Of a stretch of 64,000 nt of DNA, positions 21,749 to 33,346 are shown in pieces. Made by a program: the position numbers and the translations under genes. Within the stretch, counting starts at the first letter, position 1; the number at the start of each line of letters is the position of its first letter. This stretch comes from Aschersonia sp. MBC 622. Lineage: Eukaryota; Ascomycota; Sordariomycetes; Hypocreales; Clavicipitaceae. The DNA is taken from positions 62,001 to 126,000 of the forward strand of contig JARJPL010000237.1 in the NCBI GenBank assembly GCA_030782805.1, given 5' to 3'. The notes below the pieces were generated by a model. The model saw only the letters and a program-made list of their open reading frames with translations. It made no database searches and was not told the DNA's origin.

Positions 21749-22764
21749 CTACTTGCTGCTCTTCCCGCCAGACCAGAGCGCCGACAGCGTGTCAGTCAGG
21801 GTCCCCTCCCCTGCGGCCTGGCGCCCCTCTCTCTCCTTTTTCTTGGCGTCCATGATCCCCTTGATGTGTCTGGCCACGTCCTCCTTTGTCTGGTAGTCGG
21901 CGCGCAGCGCTGCCTCTTCCGCCTCGCGCTCGTCCTCGGGCAGCTTGGCTAGGGTGTCGCGCCACGTCTTCTCGACCTCCTCGGCGGGCGCGGGCGTCTG
22001 TCGAGACGGCCGGGGCACGACAGACTCGAATACTGGTACCGGCCGGCCCTCCTTCTTGGCCTCGGCGACGGCCCGTTCGTGGTCCAACATGCGGTTGAAC
22101 AGCTTGTCGGCGTGCATCTGAATGTCCTCCTCGACCTGCGGGGGGCGGTCAATCACCGAGCCGTATCCGAGCGCGCGCAGAAATCTCTAACAAAAAGACA
22201 GAAAAACGAGATCTGGTTAGTTGGGTGATTGTTGAGGCACGGTGCGGGTTTAGCAGCGGGAGCTGTCCATACCGACTGCATGGTGTAGCAACGCTCGAAG
22301 CGTTGTACTTGGTGGCGGCACATTTGTAGTTGGTCGGACCAGCTGCCGTTCTTCATGCAGTTGATCCACTCCTCTTGCTGAACGGCGCAGTTTTCCAGGG
22401 CCGCGATGCCAATCGCCTGCTTGCGCTCCTTGTATCCATCCAGAATCTTCACGAGCTTCTCCTGCTCCGTCGTCGTCTCGTCCTCGATTTGCGCCAGCGG
22501 CCGGTAGTTCTTCCACAGATGCGCGTAGCGGCCATCTTGGTACAAGCTTTCTGAGGGCACGGCTTGCTTTGCGCTGTCAATCGCTGGCGCGGCGCTGGCT
22601 TGCGCCTCTGGAGCTGTCGTGGAGGATGGCACTGAGGGCTGGGCTTTCGGCTTGTTGTACTTGACTGGGGATTCCTTGTCAAGAAACTCGCGGAGCTTGG
22701 GATCCAGGTTGCTAATGGGGTCGCTGGAGGCCCCCCCTCCAAATATTGACGGTAGCCAACCCAT
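21749..22764 (-). CDS. Emi1-like twin CX9C mitochondrial protein (DUF3128 type)
   Basis: Two exons (22764..22273 and 22186..21749) join in phase 0 through a GTATGG..TTAG intron to give 309 aa. Cysteines 126/136 and 149/159 form two CX9C motifs, the signature of oxidatively folded intermembrane-space proteins; the surrounding sequence (EEWINC, YTMQS) fits the Emi1/DUF3128 family. The N-terminal 80 residues are Pro/Ala/Ser-rich and the C-terminal half is a charged helical region. Emi1 in yeast is linked to early meiotic induction and mitochondrial function. No mechanism is established. The start MGWLPSIF is the only ATG near the conserved N-terminus. Confidence 0.8.
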
Positions 22765-23373
22765 TGTAAGTGTCGGGGCGGGTTGAAGACTAGGTTGACT
22801 ACTCAGGTGCTGGAGGAAGTGTCAGCACATATGGGAATCGATAAGGTGCGGATTTTGTCTACACTGTGCTTCGCACTGTACAAGCTCATGCGCATCATGC
22901 ACCGGACATGTCACTTGTTGGATGCTGCGTAAAAAGCCTACAAAAAATACACGTCAAATGCCATTGATTTACAGAATTTTTCTGGAAATCGTCCTCAACC
23001 TTGCCCAGCGAGCATACTAAAGATTGAGTTCTGCTTCCTCTCGCCGGCCACTCGGTGCGTCGTTCCAGCAAAGTGCCAAAACCGCATTCACGAACGTCTC
23101 AGTATCGCCCAGCAATTGATACGGTTCCAGTCTTTGCAGTTTGTTGCGCGTCACTTGGCCAGGTTCGGGAGATCGGTCCAACCTTCGTGTCGATTCATCG
23201 CCCAATGTCACAGAACATGATCCAATTGCAGTCGTTATTCTTTTAAATTTTTGATTGCATTTGCCGTACAATCGTGTAAAGCAGCTTCCGGTGCCCAACC
23301 CTTCAGTGGGAATTTCCCATCCCGCTGTTGTTTATCACGCCAAAAAATGCCACAACATGACCCCAAAACATTT
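22765..23373. other. Intergenic region between Emi1-like and rps11 genes
   Basis: About 610 bp: Emi1-like promoter plus rps11 3' flank. No gene seen. Confidence 0.6.
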
Positions 23374-24163
23374 TTAGAACTTGGAGAACTTCTTAACCGA
23401 CTTGCCGTTACGGGGAAGAACACGCAGAACGTTGAAACGGATCTAACGCAAACATGTTAGTACTCGGCGTTGTCACTGCAGGGTCGCTCAGATATCGTAT
23501 TGGCAACGTACAGTCTTGCTCAGAGGACGGCACTGGCCGACGGTGACCTGGTCACCCTCCTCAACACGGAAAGCAGGGGAAACGTGAGCGGCGAGGTTCT
23601 TGTGGCGCTTCTCGTAACGGGAGTACTTGGGGATGAAGTGGAGGTACTCGCGGCGGATGACGACGGTGCGGTGCATCTTGGTGGAAACGACGGTGCCGGT
23701 GAGGATACGGCCGCGGATGGAGACGAGACCGGTGAAAGGGCACTTCTTGTCTATTGCGCAAGTTAGTATAGCCGCCCGAACAAAAACCGATGTTGCATGT
23801 CCGTCTCAGCTCCATAATCCCGTGTCGCGCTTCGATTCGTCGCTTTCGTCTTGGTTTGCCGACCGGCGCTCCTCGTGGAAAATGGAGCCGACGTTTCTGT
23901 TGTCCCACGTACCGATGTAGCTACCCTCAATGGCGGTCTTGGGGGTACGGAAACCCAGACCAACATCCTTGTACCATCGGCGTCCGTTCTTGCCAGGTCT
24001 GGCGCTCTTGGCCTTGGTCTTGGAGTTGAGGAAGATATGAGGCTGCTTCTGGAAAGCACGCTCCGACTGGACGGTCAACTCGGTCGCCCTGGTGTGGGAA
24101 AAAAAGTCAGCAAAACAATGTTGCTGAGATATATGTCGTGCGCTCGTTCGGTAATTCTCACAT
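23374..24163 (-). CDS. rps11: 40S ribosomal protein S11 (uS17)
   Basis: Cytosolic small-subunit ribosomal protein. Exons 24163..24162, 24088..23913, 23750..23512 and 23442..23374 give 161 aa, the usual S11 length. The start codon itself is split: AT lies in exon 1 and G in exon 2, across a 73-nt intron (GTGAGA..CACCAG). The joined sequence then reads MATELTVQSERAFQKQ. Exon 3 encodes DKKCPFTGLVSIRGR and the uS17 core KMHRTVVIRREYLHF. The last exon ends VKKFSKF. No other in-frame ATG exists near the conserved N-terminus, which supports the split start. The promoter is shared with spc7 and carries E-box and Tbf1-like motifs. Confidence 0.95.
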
Positions 24164-24600
24164 CTTGAATGATCCTGCTCCTGGGGATTGTCGTTACAAG
24201 AGGACGTGTCGTTTGGGGATGGGTGAGGTCAAGGTCGGTAGAATTGCGCTGGATGGAGGAGTAGGGCACTGGCGCACCAATTTTTTGCAACTTTCTTCAC
24301 AGCTTAGGGCTTGCAAAAATTAGATTGGCCGCCTAGGCGAGCGCTACGATTGGTGAATTGCGTGCCGCACGTGACGAAGCGAGGTAGAGGGTCCCCCACG
24401 TGACGCTCAATCAGCCATCGAATCTGGGACCACTCACTTTGCTCACCCCCACCTTCAATCGGTACGTACCTTTGCACCTTTCCAAAGCGGGCCGAAAGTA
24501 AACAAACGCGGGTTGGCGCGAAACGTCACTTAGATGCTGGCCGTTCACGCTCATCGTTCAGCGCGTTCGCAACCTAACATCTTGTGTTTACGCCATTAAC
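24164..24600. promoter_or_regulatory. Divergent promoter of rps11 and spc7
   Basis: 437 bp between divergent starts. It contains TTAGGGCTT at 24304..24312 (Tbf1-like) and two CACGTG E-boxes, 24368..24373 and 24397..24402, both continuing as CACGTGACG. In Candida albicans, Tbf1 and Cbf1 sites mark ribosomal protein promoters. Applying that here is inference. Confidence 0.6.
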
Positions 24601-27600
24601 ATGTCTTCACCAGGTGACGCAACGATACCTGCCACAAGACGCGCGAGGAAATCGATTGGTTCACATCATGATATACGCAAAGCTAGGGATAAAGAAAATG
24701 CGACTGTTGATATTGCCAGCGAGCTGGCTGCCAGTCGCAAAGCGAGAAGCAAAAGCATAGGGCCGGGTGGCCTGGATAGTTTTAAAGTTGGAACAGCAAA
24801 TAGGAGAGCAGTACGTGCACATGTTCAGCCGAGACGTACCAATACTGACACCTCTCAGTCTATTGCCGCGCCGCGATCAATTCTAAAGCCGCGCATGTCG
24901 GCCCTCGTCGAAATACCTTCACTTCAGTCAAAAAAACGAGCATCTAGTGGCGACGATGATACTTCTCGTCGAAGGTCTCCACGTAATTCGAGGAGTGGCG
25001 ACTCTGCTGCATCCAAAATTGCCTTGCGCACCGAAGAAGAGCAGCAAGCAGCGGCCCGTGAACGCCAGGAGCAAGAACGCCGAGATGCTCGCCGCAAGTC
25101 ACTTGCGAACCGAAGAGTGTCTTTCGCTGCGGAAGCCACACTTCACACCTTTCATGATATAGATATGCCTGACTCGACGGCCTCGACCGACTACACGTCT
25201 CGCAGACAATCGAATACGACAGGCGCTCAATCTCAGGTCAACTCGACTGGGTACGAAGATGATGATAGTGTCGCTTCTGTTCTCTATAGCGACGATTCAG
25301 AACCCGCGGATGGCGTGGAAGAAGTGGAGGATGCAGAGGAGGAAGACGAAATGTCAAATAGCGACTCGGACGACGGAACGATGATGACAATTGACACTGA
25401 AGAAGTTACTGGAACGACGGTTGCCTCAGATCGCTCGGCGCCATTTGATGATGAGTCCTCAACCCTCGAGGAAGCGCTCAGACTTGCTGCTGAACGGGCA
25501 GGTACGCAGCGGCTCGACTCCTCCTACGAGGAGGCAGACGAGGAAGCTGAAGAGGACGAGGAGGAAGAGGTCATCCCATCGTTTGGATGGATCAGAAAAG
25601 ACACACAGAAACAGAACGGCTCGGCAGTCAGCTCAACTTCTGCGCCCTCTCGACCCAGCTACTCACTCAACGAAGTTACTCAAGCTGAGATGGAGATGGA
25701 CATGACCCAAAATATGGGACGAATTATCAAGCCTGACATGTTGAACGAAACCGGTGACGAGGCTGAAATGTCGATGGATGTGACAACAGTCCTTGGAGGC
25801 ATTCTACATGCACAGTCTCCAGAAAGTAGTCCTATTCGAGATGTACCAAATGATACACCACAACGAGATGAGGCGACAATGGAACTTACGACAGCGCTGG
25901 GGGGCATTCGGTTTGCGAGCCACGATGACACGTCGGACGCTTGCGCCGGTGACGAAGAAATGTCCATGGAGTTCACAATGGCAATGGGCGGTATTCTCGG
26001 CAACGAGAAGCGCAAAAGTATCGGCATTGCGCGCCGACGGACTCTCGATCAGCTGGAAGAAGCTGACGCAACAATGGACATGACTACCAGCGTTGGCCGG
26101 ATTTTATCGATTGAAGCTCAACACGATACCGCAAACAGTTCTCAAAGCGGTGATGATGACGCCACTGCTGATATGGCGCTGACGGGGGCTATGGATATGA
26201 CTGCGGCTATTGGGGGCATTTTGAATAGTGAAGGACGACGCAGCCTTGGTAGACAAATCATGATGGAAGAAGCGAACAAGCCGAATAGTCCAGAAACTGC
26301 AATCTTCAATGCCATTGCGAAACAGCCACCACGACGAAGATCGTCTCGCAATGCTGGTTCCGAGAGCCCCAGCACCAACAATGGTTTCCCTCCCTTGCGA
26401 GGTAAATCACCGAGCCTGGAAGAGCACGCTACACCGCAACATAACAGGAAATCATCTTCCCCGAAAAAGACGCTCGCGTTGCAGCCGGCACGAGAGGCCC
26501 TTCAGTCACAAAGTCATAGCTCACCAGTTTCGTCACCTGTGCGAAGGCGATCAAGCAGACTCTCGCCCTCAAAATCCCCGGCCAAGATTCAAGCACCATC
26601 GCCAGCCAAGACTTCGAGCAATGCAACCCCCGTGCCCAATCGCAAGCCTGGCTCTCCTAAGAAAAGCCCCGCAAACTTTGCCACCCCCGAAAGTCGCCGT
26701 GTATCTGGCGTTGGAGCTGATCGCAAGGGCTTAGGGTCACCACGAATTGCTGAGGTCTTTGACCGTCGAAGCTCGATCGGCGATTCTGCAAGCAAGTTCG
26801 TGCCTAGTAATCGTCTAGTATCATTTGAGGACCCTCAAGCCCTCTCCAAAGAGGTCGATGATGAGCGAATTCGCGAAGAAGAGCGTGAGCGTGCAGTTGC
26901 GCGTTCGAGCCGCCCCGGAGAGGACAAGGATGCTACTTTCAACTTGAAGGAGATGATTGACAGCCTTAGTCCTACGCGAAGGCCACTCAAGGGACGCAAA
27001 AGTCTACACGTTGGCAGTGCCAAAGGTCTCCTTGGTAAGCGTCCCGCGGAGCTCGACGAGGATGCGGAAGACAACGATGGTGTTAAGCGCCTACGTGGTC
27101 ACCAGGGCAGTCCTGTTAAAAACGTTAGACTGCAGAAACCGACCAAGACGGGCGGCATTTCTGGCGATATTTCTGGGTTCCATGGGAAAATCACTGCACC
27201 AGACATGCACCATAGCCTTTCATCACCGCTCAAGGCCACTCAAACGACCACCCCTCGTAAAGAGGCACTATATGATATGAAAGCAAATCACACTGTGCAT
27301 GGAACAAATATTCGTTCCCCCCAGAAAAGCCGTCCAGAGGAGAATGCTGGCGACCGGATCGATTTACAGGACTTTTTGAACATGATTTCTATTCGCTTCA
27401 TGGAATTGCAGACGACGAAGCGACGACACACTACTGCCCCTGGAACTCTACAAGACGGTTCCACCGCTAATGGCGAGGATGATATGTCATTGGAACGCTG
27501 CGTGGTGGCGAGTGCTTGCACCGTACCAATGCTGGAGCTCTATCAACATTCTTGCCGTGAACTGAAAAAGTACATAGCGGAAGGGCGGCGAATGGTCAAG

Positions 27601-28876
27601 GAGATTGAGGCTGATACTCTAGAAGACAATCCGCCACTGTTTCAAGAGTATATCACTGCGACGCCAGATGTCAAGGCGTTGATGGATAACCAGTTCAGAA
27701 ATGTCAAGACGCATGCTCGTCTTTTGAGTAAAGCCATGTGGTATGAATGGAGGAAGAAACTCCAAGAAGGACTCAGAGAGGGACTTGTCAAGATTTCTAG
27801 TGACATGGATGGGGACTACCGAGTCCTGCAAGAACAAATGGACATGCTGGAATCGGTGCTACCCGAGCTCACACAAACCTACGAGGGCCTGGTGGAGGAG
27901 CGTGAGAATCTGGAGGAGGCTGCAAAAGAACTTGCCGACTGCGATCCTGCGGAGCTCGATTCTGCTCGCGAACAACTCTCTACCTTGGATGCCGATATTG
28001 ACGCGAAGAAGAAGCTCATTGCCGAATTACGACTCCAGCTCCGAACTGCTGAAGAGAACAGCGACTCACTGTCAGCTAAGAAGGTCAGCTGCTTAGCCGA
28101 CATAGCCCAATCCGAGAAGATCAGGGAAGAATGCCGTGGCTGGAGTAGCGCAGAAGTCAATAGTCTCAAAGGTGAGGGGTAATCCAAGGCTGGCCGCATA
28201 GATGTTTGCTAACACGACATATGTAGGGCGTGTGGACGCACTCGAAAAGCAACTTGATTGGGCGGTGACGGGGGTCAACGGAACTTCCCTATCTATGGCG
28301 TACAAGCGCGAGATTGAGATTGTCTTTGACGTGACATCGTTTCAACCAGGCGGAGCCAATTCGCAGATCGACCTGTGGTACATTGCCGATTGTCGAGAGA
28401 AAGACCCTCTTCCTCGGACTGTTGAGAATGACTTTTTCCTGCAGTGTATTCGGGACTACACCCGAGCACTTCAGCAAAGTGCTACCAAGGTCTCAGAGCT
28501 GCTCGGCGTCGTTCAGCAGTCGTGGGACAGAGCGACCAAGGTCTCTTCTCAGATCCGTCGCGTCAATTCTACCTTTCCGACGCAAGTTAGGAAGACGTCG
28601 GATTCGAGCATCGAGATTGTCACGTCGCTACTAGTAGTACCTTTGCGCACGAGGGTACAAGTGACTCTGGAGCTCCAGAACCGGAACATTACAAAAGGGC
28701 TGGATATGGATATGGCCTTGTCAGTGTCAGTCGTTTACGGAGAGCATTTCAACGTGAGCAAGATTGGCGAGTTCTTGACTTCCAAGATTGGTCGAACGAT
28801 GGGAGCGATGGAGGAAAACTGGAGCGATGTTTTTGTCGAGTTGCATAAGCGGTTGATGGCCCGAGGCCGAAAATAG
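24601..28876 (+). CDS. spc7: Kinetochore scaffold Spc7/KNL1/Spc105
   Basis: Outer-kinetochore KMN-network scaffold of 1406 aa from exons 24601..28171 and 28227..28876 (55-nt intron, in-frame). At about residues 360-545 there are at least six MELT-type repeats, for example MEMDMTQNMGRI, MSMDVTTVLGGI, MELTTALGGI, MSMEFTMAMGGI, MDMTTSVGRI and MDMTAAIGGI. When phosphorylated by Mps1 these recruit Bub3-Bub1. The N-terminal part contains RRVSF, a match to the RVSF-type PP1-docking motif, near residue 175. The C-terminal third is coiled coil followed by an RWD-like region that binds Mis12 and Sos7/Zwint partners. The start is an ATG in good context. Confidence 0.95.
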
Positions 28877-29854
28877 TAGCCTGCAGTCGGGTCAGCGCAC
28901 TGCTGTGCAAGTATGACGGTGACGAATTTCTGGAGTTTTGGGGGCAAAGGACAGGATATTATCTGAGCATGGCGTGACGCTTTGGTGTTTTTGGACATTT
29001 TGAGCAGGAGCAAACGGAACTTTTTTTTGATCTCTAAGCATATGTAGACTTCCCCTGCAGCCTAATTGTTGCTCGCAACCGAAGATGGGTTTGAGATAGC
29101 GCGGGCAAAGGAAGCGTTGCTCCGCAGGAGCACAAATATGCAAACAACATGTGATACCATCTTTTTCGATACCGCCAATCATCCAAGGCCCAAGCTCCTA
29201 TTGCAGCACCTATTCACTTGCTCCCATGTCGTACGGACAGTTGGGCTGAAAAGGGCCTGATCATGTCGACAGACCGTTCAACGAGAGCCAGGCAGACTGC
29301 ATCGAATACGTCCTGGGGCAGCCACAGGTATTGTTCTATTTTACCTTGTCAAATACTATTTCCATGGCGATACTTCTTATCACGCCGTCGTTCAAGAGTC
29401 GTCTTTGCTCACTGCGCCTTGTTGGCTCGGTCGTACCATGCAAGTGGCCGGCGCAACACAGCAGCGGCCGTGCTGCTTCTCGTACGCGGCCATATTGAAA
29501 CTATTCGTTTTCCGGTGACACGAAAGATTGGAGAAGTGGGGAGGTGAGAGGAGTCACGAGCCAAGATCGGGCGAGAATCGAGAATTGTTGGCCTCTACGA
29601 CAACTATATAAAGGACGGGAGGCCCTTTCAAGGGATGCCTCGCTTTTCCCGTCTTGATTTTCACAACAAAAAAAATTCAAGCCTCCTGTTTGAACAATTT
29701 CAAGTTCGCACAAGAAAATCTTCTTCTTCAAGCAGGCGACTTGCTCACACCATATTGATCTGAGCACTCACATTCAGATCGACACCCTTCCGATCCCGGT
29801 GTAAGTAGATGCCACTTGAACACTGACCGCCACATATACCAAACACACCTTGCC
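28877..29854. other. Intergenic region with promoter of the next gene
   Basis: About 980 bp. A TATATAAAGG box lies at 29605..29614. No additional gene seen. Confidence 0.55.
29605..29614 (+). promoter_or_regulatory. TATA box
   Basis: TATATAAAGG sits 241 bp upstream of the first ATG of the following gene, which would give a 5' leader of roughly 200 nt. Strong TATA boxes in fungi often mark regulated genes. Confidence 0.55.
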
Positions 29855-31234
29855 ATGTCCCTTTTGCTTCGTCTCCTCTCCCATAAACACCCTCGCTTCT
29901 TTCTGCACCGCGGCCTCACCATCGCTTCCTGCCCCAACACCATGCCTCGCCCTTGCATCTCGTCGCCCATGGGCGAATGGCTATCCCTCCTTCCTTCGAC
30001 TTTCTTGATGAGCCTTGTGGTTGATCGATTTACTAGATTTAGATACAAGGGATCTGCTCTCTCTCAAGGACCAACCACGTTCTTGAGAGCTTCAAACAAA
30101 ACTTTCCCTCCTCCGAGCAACGCCAAGTCCGCTTCATTGCGGTTCCCAGCTCCGGCCACTTTCGTCAGCGGGTTTCTCAAAGTTTCCCCGCGGCCAATTA
30201 CCGTTGGGGATTCGACCGCTGAGAAAACACAGTTGGGCCATCTGGGAAAACGAGGACAAGCAGCACAGAAAATGAACCAGTCAAGCGGGTTCTATTCTCT
30301 GCACGGGGCTGCTGGATGGGCTGAAGCGCCAACGGCATCATCAGGAGGGTTCACAGATGGGAACCCTTGGGCCGTATGGAACAGCCACCACGACGAGGTG
30401 GATGCGTACGATGAGATCTTCGCATCCACCACAAATCTCATGGAGCAGATGGACCTAAACTCGAGAGGTCCAGAAGCACCCATGACTTCCCAGCCGCTGG
30501 AGTCTGCCAGCATGCGCTCGCAGCCGCAACAAGACTGGCCGGTGACAACTCAGCGGGGGAGACCAGGATGGGTGACGGACCGAAAAGGGGTCCGTCATCA
30601 ACGACGACAGCAGCAGCGGCCTGCGGCGGCGGCTCAGAGACACGGCGTCCGCAAGTCGCCGTCGCAGAGTCAGCGCACGTCGTATGGGCACAGCCAGCTG
30701 GGGCTGTACTTGGGACGGATCGAACAGTGGCTCGATCCGGTGCGGGGGCTCGCGGGGAACATCCCCGCGAGTGGAGGCTGCGGCCTGCAGGTGGCTACCT
30801 GTTGGGAGGCCGGCAGCATCACTAACATGAAGCAGGGGGCCGTCGTCGCTGCTGGCGACGACTTGATGGCCTGGGAGGAGGTGCAGGAGGAGCACATGGA
30901 CGACTCCGACGCCGCCGCCGCCGCCGCCATGCTCTGCTCGAACAACACAGTCCCACCGTTCGGCTCAGAGCCGCCGGCAAAAAAAGCCCGGACCTGGACC
31001 GAGCTTGCCTGGGCGCCGCTCAAGGACGGCACGCTGGCCTGGCAAGACCCATGGGCCTGGTTCTTCGACGAGCTGGATCCGACCAGCCGAGGTAACCTGA
31101 CCGAGCCTCCGCTCGAGTGGTTGCCGATGCACGACGGCAGCCACGCTTGGCAGGACCCGTTGCAGTGGCGTCGAGAACTGTTCCCGGAGAGCATCCCAGC
31201 CCAGTACGATGACGATGATGATAAATTCTACTGA
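29855..31234 (+). CDS. Unrecognised protein with a duplicated AWQDP motif
   Basis: 459 aa in one open frame. I do not recognise the family. The first 35 residues are Leu/Arg/His-rich and could be a mitochondrial presequence or untranslated leader. A later Met at 30271 (MNQSSGFYSLHG) is an alternative start. The middle is Gln/Arg/Ser-rich, and an Asp-Ala tract precedes a KKAR basic spot. Near the C-terminus a motif occurs twice, about 36 residues apart: WAPLKDGTLAWQDPWAW and WLPMHDGSHAWQDPLQW. This repeat and the intact frame argue for a real protein. An intron in the N-terminal part cannot be excluded. Confidence 0.5.
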   Translation: MSLLLRLLSHKHPRFFLHRGLTIASCPNTMPRPCISSPMGEWLSLLPSTFLMSLVVDRFTRFRYKGSALSQGPTTFLRASNKTFPPPSNAKSASLRFPAPATFVSGFLKVSPRPITVGDSTAEKTQLGHLGKRGQAAQKMNQSSGFYSLHGAAGWAEAPTASSGGFTDGNPWAVWNSHHDEVDAYDEIFASTTNLMEQMDLNSRGPEAPMTSQPLESASMRSQPQQDWPVTTQRGRPGWVTDRKGVRHQRRQQQRPAAAAQRHGVRKSPSQSQRTSYGHSQLGLYLGRIEQWLDPVRGLAGNIPASGGCGLQVATCWEAGSITNMKQGAVVAAGDDLMAWEEVQEEHMDDSDAAAAAAMLCSNNTVPPFGSEPPAKKARTWTELAWAPLKDGTLAWQDPWAWFFDELDPTSRGNLTEPPLEWLPMHDGSHAWQDPLQWRRELFPESIPAQYDDDDDKFY

Positions 31235-31583
31235 GGCGATCCGGGGCCAGGCTAGGACGGCGGTGTCTGGGCGAGCCCCAGAGCTACCCCGCGGCAATAA
31301 GAGAAAGAACCGCCAGCGGCTGACTGGTAAACGGTTTCTGGCGCGGGCTGGCCGCTGGCGCTGCGGAGGTCCATTGTGACAGGGAAAGTGAAAGAGTAGG
31401 AAATTTGTTTTTTCTTGTGTGTTTGGATTTTCTGCTTGGAAATGTTTGGAGTTAACGGAAGATACCCAGGGTGAATGAATTGAATGGACTTTGTCGTCAT
31501 GCTTATTTGTATTTGTTCCTGTGTCCCGTTTCTTAGGGTCATTAGATTATTCTTCAATTAGTAGCGGTAGCAGTCATATATAC
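31235..31583. other. Convergent 3' flank between unrecognised gene and Atg14
   Basis: About 350 bp between converging genes. No gene seen. Confidence 0.6.
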
Positions 31584-33018
31584 CTATCTACTTTTGACTT
31601 TCATCCATCCTTTGGACTCTGTTTTTGGTGTTTCGGGCTCGACAGCAGAGGCCTCTTTGGCAAGGTCGAATCCCGCAGCATCGTCTATTTTCCAAGCGTC
31701 GTCATCCAAGAGCTCCCAGTCAGGCGCTGATGTCTCACCCAAAATTTTCTTCTTCAGCTTATCCGCAAGCTTCATTGGACCGGGCAATCTGAAAGTCCTG
31801 ACCAATTCGGTGCCATCAGCCCCGCCAAGGGCGTAAAACGTTGTTCCATGGGAGTAGCGACCTATCCAACTCGGAGCGGCCTCTTCTTTATTTGTGGCGG
31901 GCCTGTTATCGTCCTTTGCTGTATTTGCGAGCTGCGGACCTCGAAAACATGAACTGGCAAAGAGACTGTAGAGATTTTTGCCCATGTTACAAACATCGTC
32001 GAATGAGGCCTTGTCGCCTATTGATACGCCTTGGGAACAACAAAGCCAAGCAATATTGTAAGCTAATAAAGTGACACCTTCAAGAAAGAAGGAAAAGGCG
32101 GCAGAGTTCTCCTTTGCGAGTTGACGCAATGGCTTGTCAATGTACAGTGGTCGTGGTGTTGGAAAATGTCCAGTGTCTGTTGATTGTGGCTCCTGAAGAA
32201 TTGTGGTAGTACCCGGCGTCCCTGGAAATTGGACACGCCCATGATTATATGAACCTGTAAGATTGAATATGGTCGGCCGCGGGTAGTCGCGATGAGGCAG
32301 CGTAATTTCGGCTGGTAGGCGCACAGCGAGATAATGAGCGATGAGCATTAAAATGTGAGATGTATGGGCAAGTGAAGAAGATATGGCTTCTGGTGCTTGA
32401 GCTACGCTTCAATCAGTACGACGTATAGGATAGCATGATCATCGCAGATGACTTACATTCCATGTCTCTGAGGTCTATAATTGGAAGTTTGCCGAGCAAG
32501 TATTCGTAACGGCTAGAGCTACCTTTTCGTGTTCTTTTCAGACCGTAGAGCTTGATAGCCTCCCTACACAAGAAGGAACGCGTGCTAGCCATGTCCTCTG
32601 CAGTCTGAGACCAGCGGAAATTAAACATTTGCGTCGACTTCTCCACGTCGCGCTGGTCCTTGAGGCGGCGATCGGCGACACCCTGAGAAGCGGCGGCAAG
32701 CTGCGACCGACGGGCAGAAATGGCAGCTTTCCTGTGCCGTATTTCCTCTTTCGCCTCTCGAATTTCTCGCCGAAGTCTGTCCGATGAGTCCAGAATTTGC
32801 CTGGTTCCGTCATCGGCCAAAATTTGAGCAGCTGTAGCCGTATCGACGGCCTTCGCGCCATCTATTAGGGTGTTTATTTGACTGCAGAAACTCTGATTCT
32901 CGACAAGAAGCTGCAAGTTTTTGATGCGACTGCTGTAGATGCGGTTTCTCGCGTCCACCGGACAAAGAAATGGGAGCTTCTGAGCATCATGCCCGCGCAG
33001 GCAGACGTCGCAACTCAT
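31584..33018 (-). CDS. atg14: Atg14, autophagy-specific subunit of PI3-kinase complex I
   Basis: Directs the Vps34-Vps15-Atg6 complex to the phagophore assembly site. Exons 33018..32457 and 32401..31584 (55-nt intron, GTAAGT..GCGTAG) give 459 aa. The N-terminal cysteines C3, C6 and C19 (SCDVCLRG then LPFLC) are typical of Atg14. A coiled coil follows at about 85-140, then the conserved Atg14/UVRAG region (LPIIDLRDMES spanning the splice site, IAHYLAVRLPAEITLP, LAYNIAWLC). The C-terminus is acidic and then basic. UVRAG/Vps38 is the alternative, but the Cys-rich N-terminus favours Atg14. Atg6, its partner, is encoded about 11 kb to the right. Confidence 0.87.
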
Positions 33019-33257
33019 AACGGCGGTGGCGGTTGTTGCTGGCCAGGCTATTGGTGATGGGATGCGGGGCTGGTGAGTTATGCTGCATCACTGGTGCGGC
33101 TGTTTGCGATAGCTAAAGTAATTGAGGAAGGTGTTTGAAGGTATATAAGAAGAAGAGGAAGGAGAACTGGTGAGGCGAGATGAAAGCGGCAGATGATGGC
33201 TCGTTTGAATGTGCCTAGGTATCATGTCACATGGTTGGTAGACACGGGTTAGACTGC

Positions 33258-33346
33258 GGCCCTGGCTGGATTCGAACCAACGACCTTACGTAGTAGATGG
33301 ACTCCACAGAGGCTGCCTACGACGGTCAACCACTCCGCCCAGGGCC
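33258..33346 (-). tRNA. tRNA-like element, isotype unresolved
   Basis: 89 nt. The acceptor stem GGCCCTG/CAGGGCC, a D arm with CGG/CCG stem and AGTGGTTGA loop, and a T arm GTTGG-TTCGAAT-CCAGC all look canonical. The region between has a CGTAG/CTACG stem enclosing a 23-nt loop. No placement gives both U33 and a purine at 37 with a paired stem, so I cannot assign an anticodon. An intron of about 16 nt or a decayed tRNA would explain it. I see no T-run terminator within about 90 bases downstream, which favours a pseudogene. Confidence 0.5.
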
